From Varanus komodoensis (taxonomy: Eukaryota > Chordata > Lepidosauria > Squamata > Varanidae): a stretch of 64,000 bases of DNA. Each line of letters opens with the position of its first letter. The first letter of the stretch is position 1. This document shows positions 63,415-64,000 of this stretch, one piece after another. Position numbers and translations under genes: made by a program. Location of the stretch: the NCBI RefSeq assembly GCF_004798865.1, contig NW_025335468.1, positions 691,472-755,471 of the forward strand, written 5' to 3'. The notes under the pieces are model-generated. The model searched no databases and was not told the origin of the DNA. It was given only the letters and a program-made list of their open reading frames with translations.

Positions 63415-63527
63415 CCCGGGGGGGCTGTGGGAACGCCAGGGTTCCTCTCCCCGTTGCTGAGAGGCCTGGCTAGGACGAAGATCTAGCCAGCATTATTATT
63501 TCTACTATTCTTATTACTCTTACACGT

Positions 63528-64000
63528 TTTATTGAATGAGAACGAAGCAACCTCCCCTCAACCGAGCAAGTGGTCTCCTTGCCGCCCCCTCCCCCGCCTG
63601 GGCCTGTGGGAGCCACCGGCCGGGCTGGCTGTCTCGTGGCAAAGCAGGGTGCCATTCCAAGGGGCCTTTGGCTGGAAGAACTCATAGGAAGTCTCGTATG
63701 GCGGTAGCAGACCCCTCTCCTCCCACCACGCCAGTGCCACTTCTGCACTGGGAACCCAGACGAAGTAGTGCTGAGGCCACCTTCGGCTGGCGGGCCGGGT
63801 CGCTCTGGTCTCCTCTCTCTGTCTACATAAGGAGTCTGAAGGAAAGGCTAAAGCGGGAGGGGGGTCATGACGATGCTCCCAGTGGAGCCGTGTGCTGAGC
63901 CGCGCCTTGGACGCCGACACCGCTTCCCCACAGTTTCCAGTCCGTGTGTCAGGCTCACTCCCTTAGCCGGCAGTCCTCCCCAAGCTTTCCACCCCGGAGG
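63528..64000 (-). other. SYT7: Possible 3' UTR end of SYT7 (by synteny)
   Basis: AATAAA on the minus strand at 63533-63528 is preceded in minus-strand order by GC-rich sequence up to the window edge. In human, SYT7 is the next gene and reads toward LRRC10B, so a SYT7 3' UTR is expected here. I find no SYT7 coding residues (for example WKSGPGEVKHW) in the window. The assignment is inference from gene order alone. Confidence 0.25.

Larger units (their letters stand above)
58851..63527. other. Intergenic or 3' UTR region, right part
   Basis: No coding exon was recognised. It contains AT-rich sequence to about 59700, a CTCF-like motif (60899-60912), a quasi-palindromic repeat fragment (61515-61600), a CR1 fragment (61785-62010) and a CA-rich simple repeat (about 63388-63414). 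Confidence 0.5.

Noticed and set aside
58840-64000. SYT7 coding exons
   Set aside because: None of the conserved C2B or C-terminal SYT7 residues appear in minus-strand frames. Only a 3' UTR assignment by synteny is possible.

Overview
The window is vertebrate nuclear DNA, most likely from a squamate reptile (lizard or snake). It has spliced genes with GT-AG introns and two CpG-rich promoters. Its repeats are squamate-like: a BovB (RTE) LINE end, a 5'-truncated L1, CR1 fragments, a tRNA/MIR-type SINE, MITE-like hairpins, and many copies of a quasi-palindromic repeat of about 130 bp. Repeat names come from memory of these families, not from a database search.

Gene order matches the human 11q12 block CPSF7 - SDHAF2 - PPP1R32/SAXO4 - LRRC10B - SYT7. 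CPSF7 reads leftward, and only its first coding exon (3486-3539) and part of intron 1 are present. It shares a CpG-island promoter with SDHAF2, which reads rightward in four coding exons (4428-7125, 155 aa). SAXO4 follows on the plus strand in twelve coding exons (12572-29642, about 425 aa), with a 2.7 kb L1 in intron 1. LRRC10B is a single coding exon on the plus strand (36815-37696, 293 aa) behind a second CpG island that carries an RFX X-box-like site.

From about 38.7 kb to the right end I find no convincing coding exon. This roughly 25 kb is repeat-rich: CR1, MIR, quasi-palindromic repeats, simple repeats and a CTCF-like motif. By synteny the next gene would be SYT7 on the minus strand. 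Minus-strand poly(A) signals near 63.53 kb and 58.85 kb are candidate ends for it, but no SYT7 coding sequence is visible.

The genes do not form an operon. SDHAF2 serves mitochondrial complex II assembly, CPSF7 serves pre-mRNA 3' processing, and SAXO4 (and possibly LRRC10B) are linked to cilia. I did not find a clearly new biological system. The most useful leads are the X-box at LRRC10B, the CTCF-like site, the inverted repeat pair around the BovB fragment, and the unnamed dispersed repeats. No retrovirus-like or Polinton-like element was recognised.
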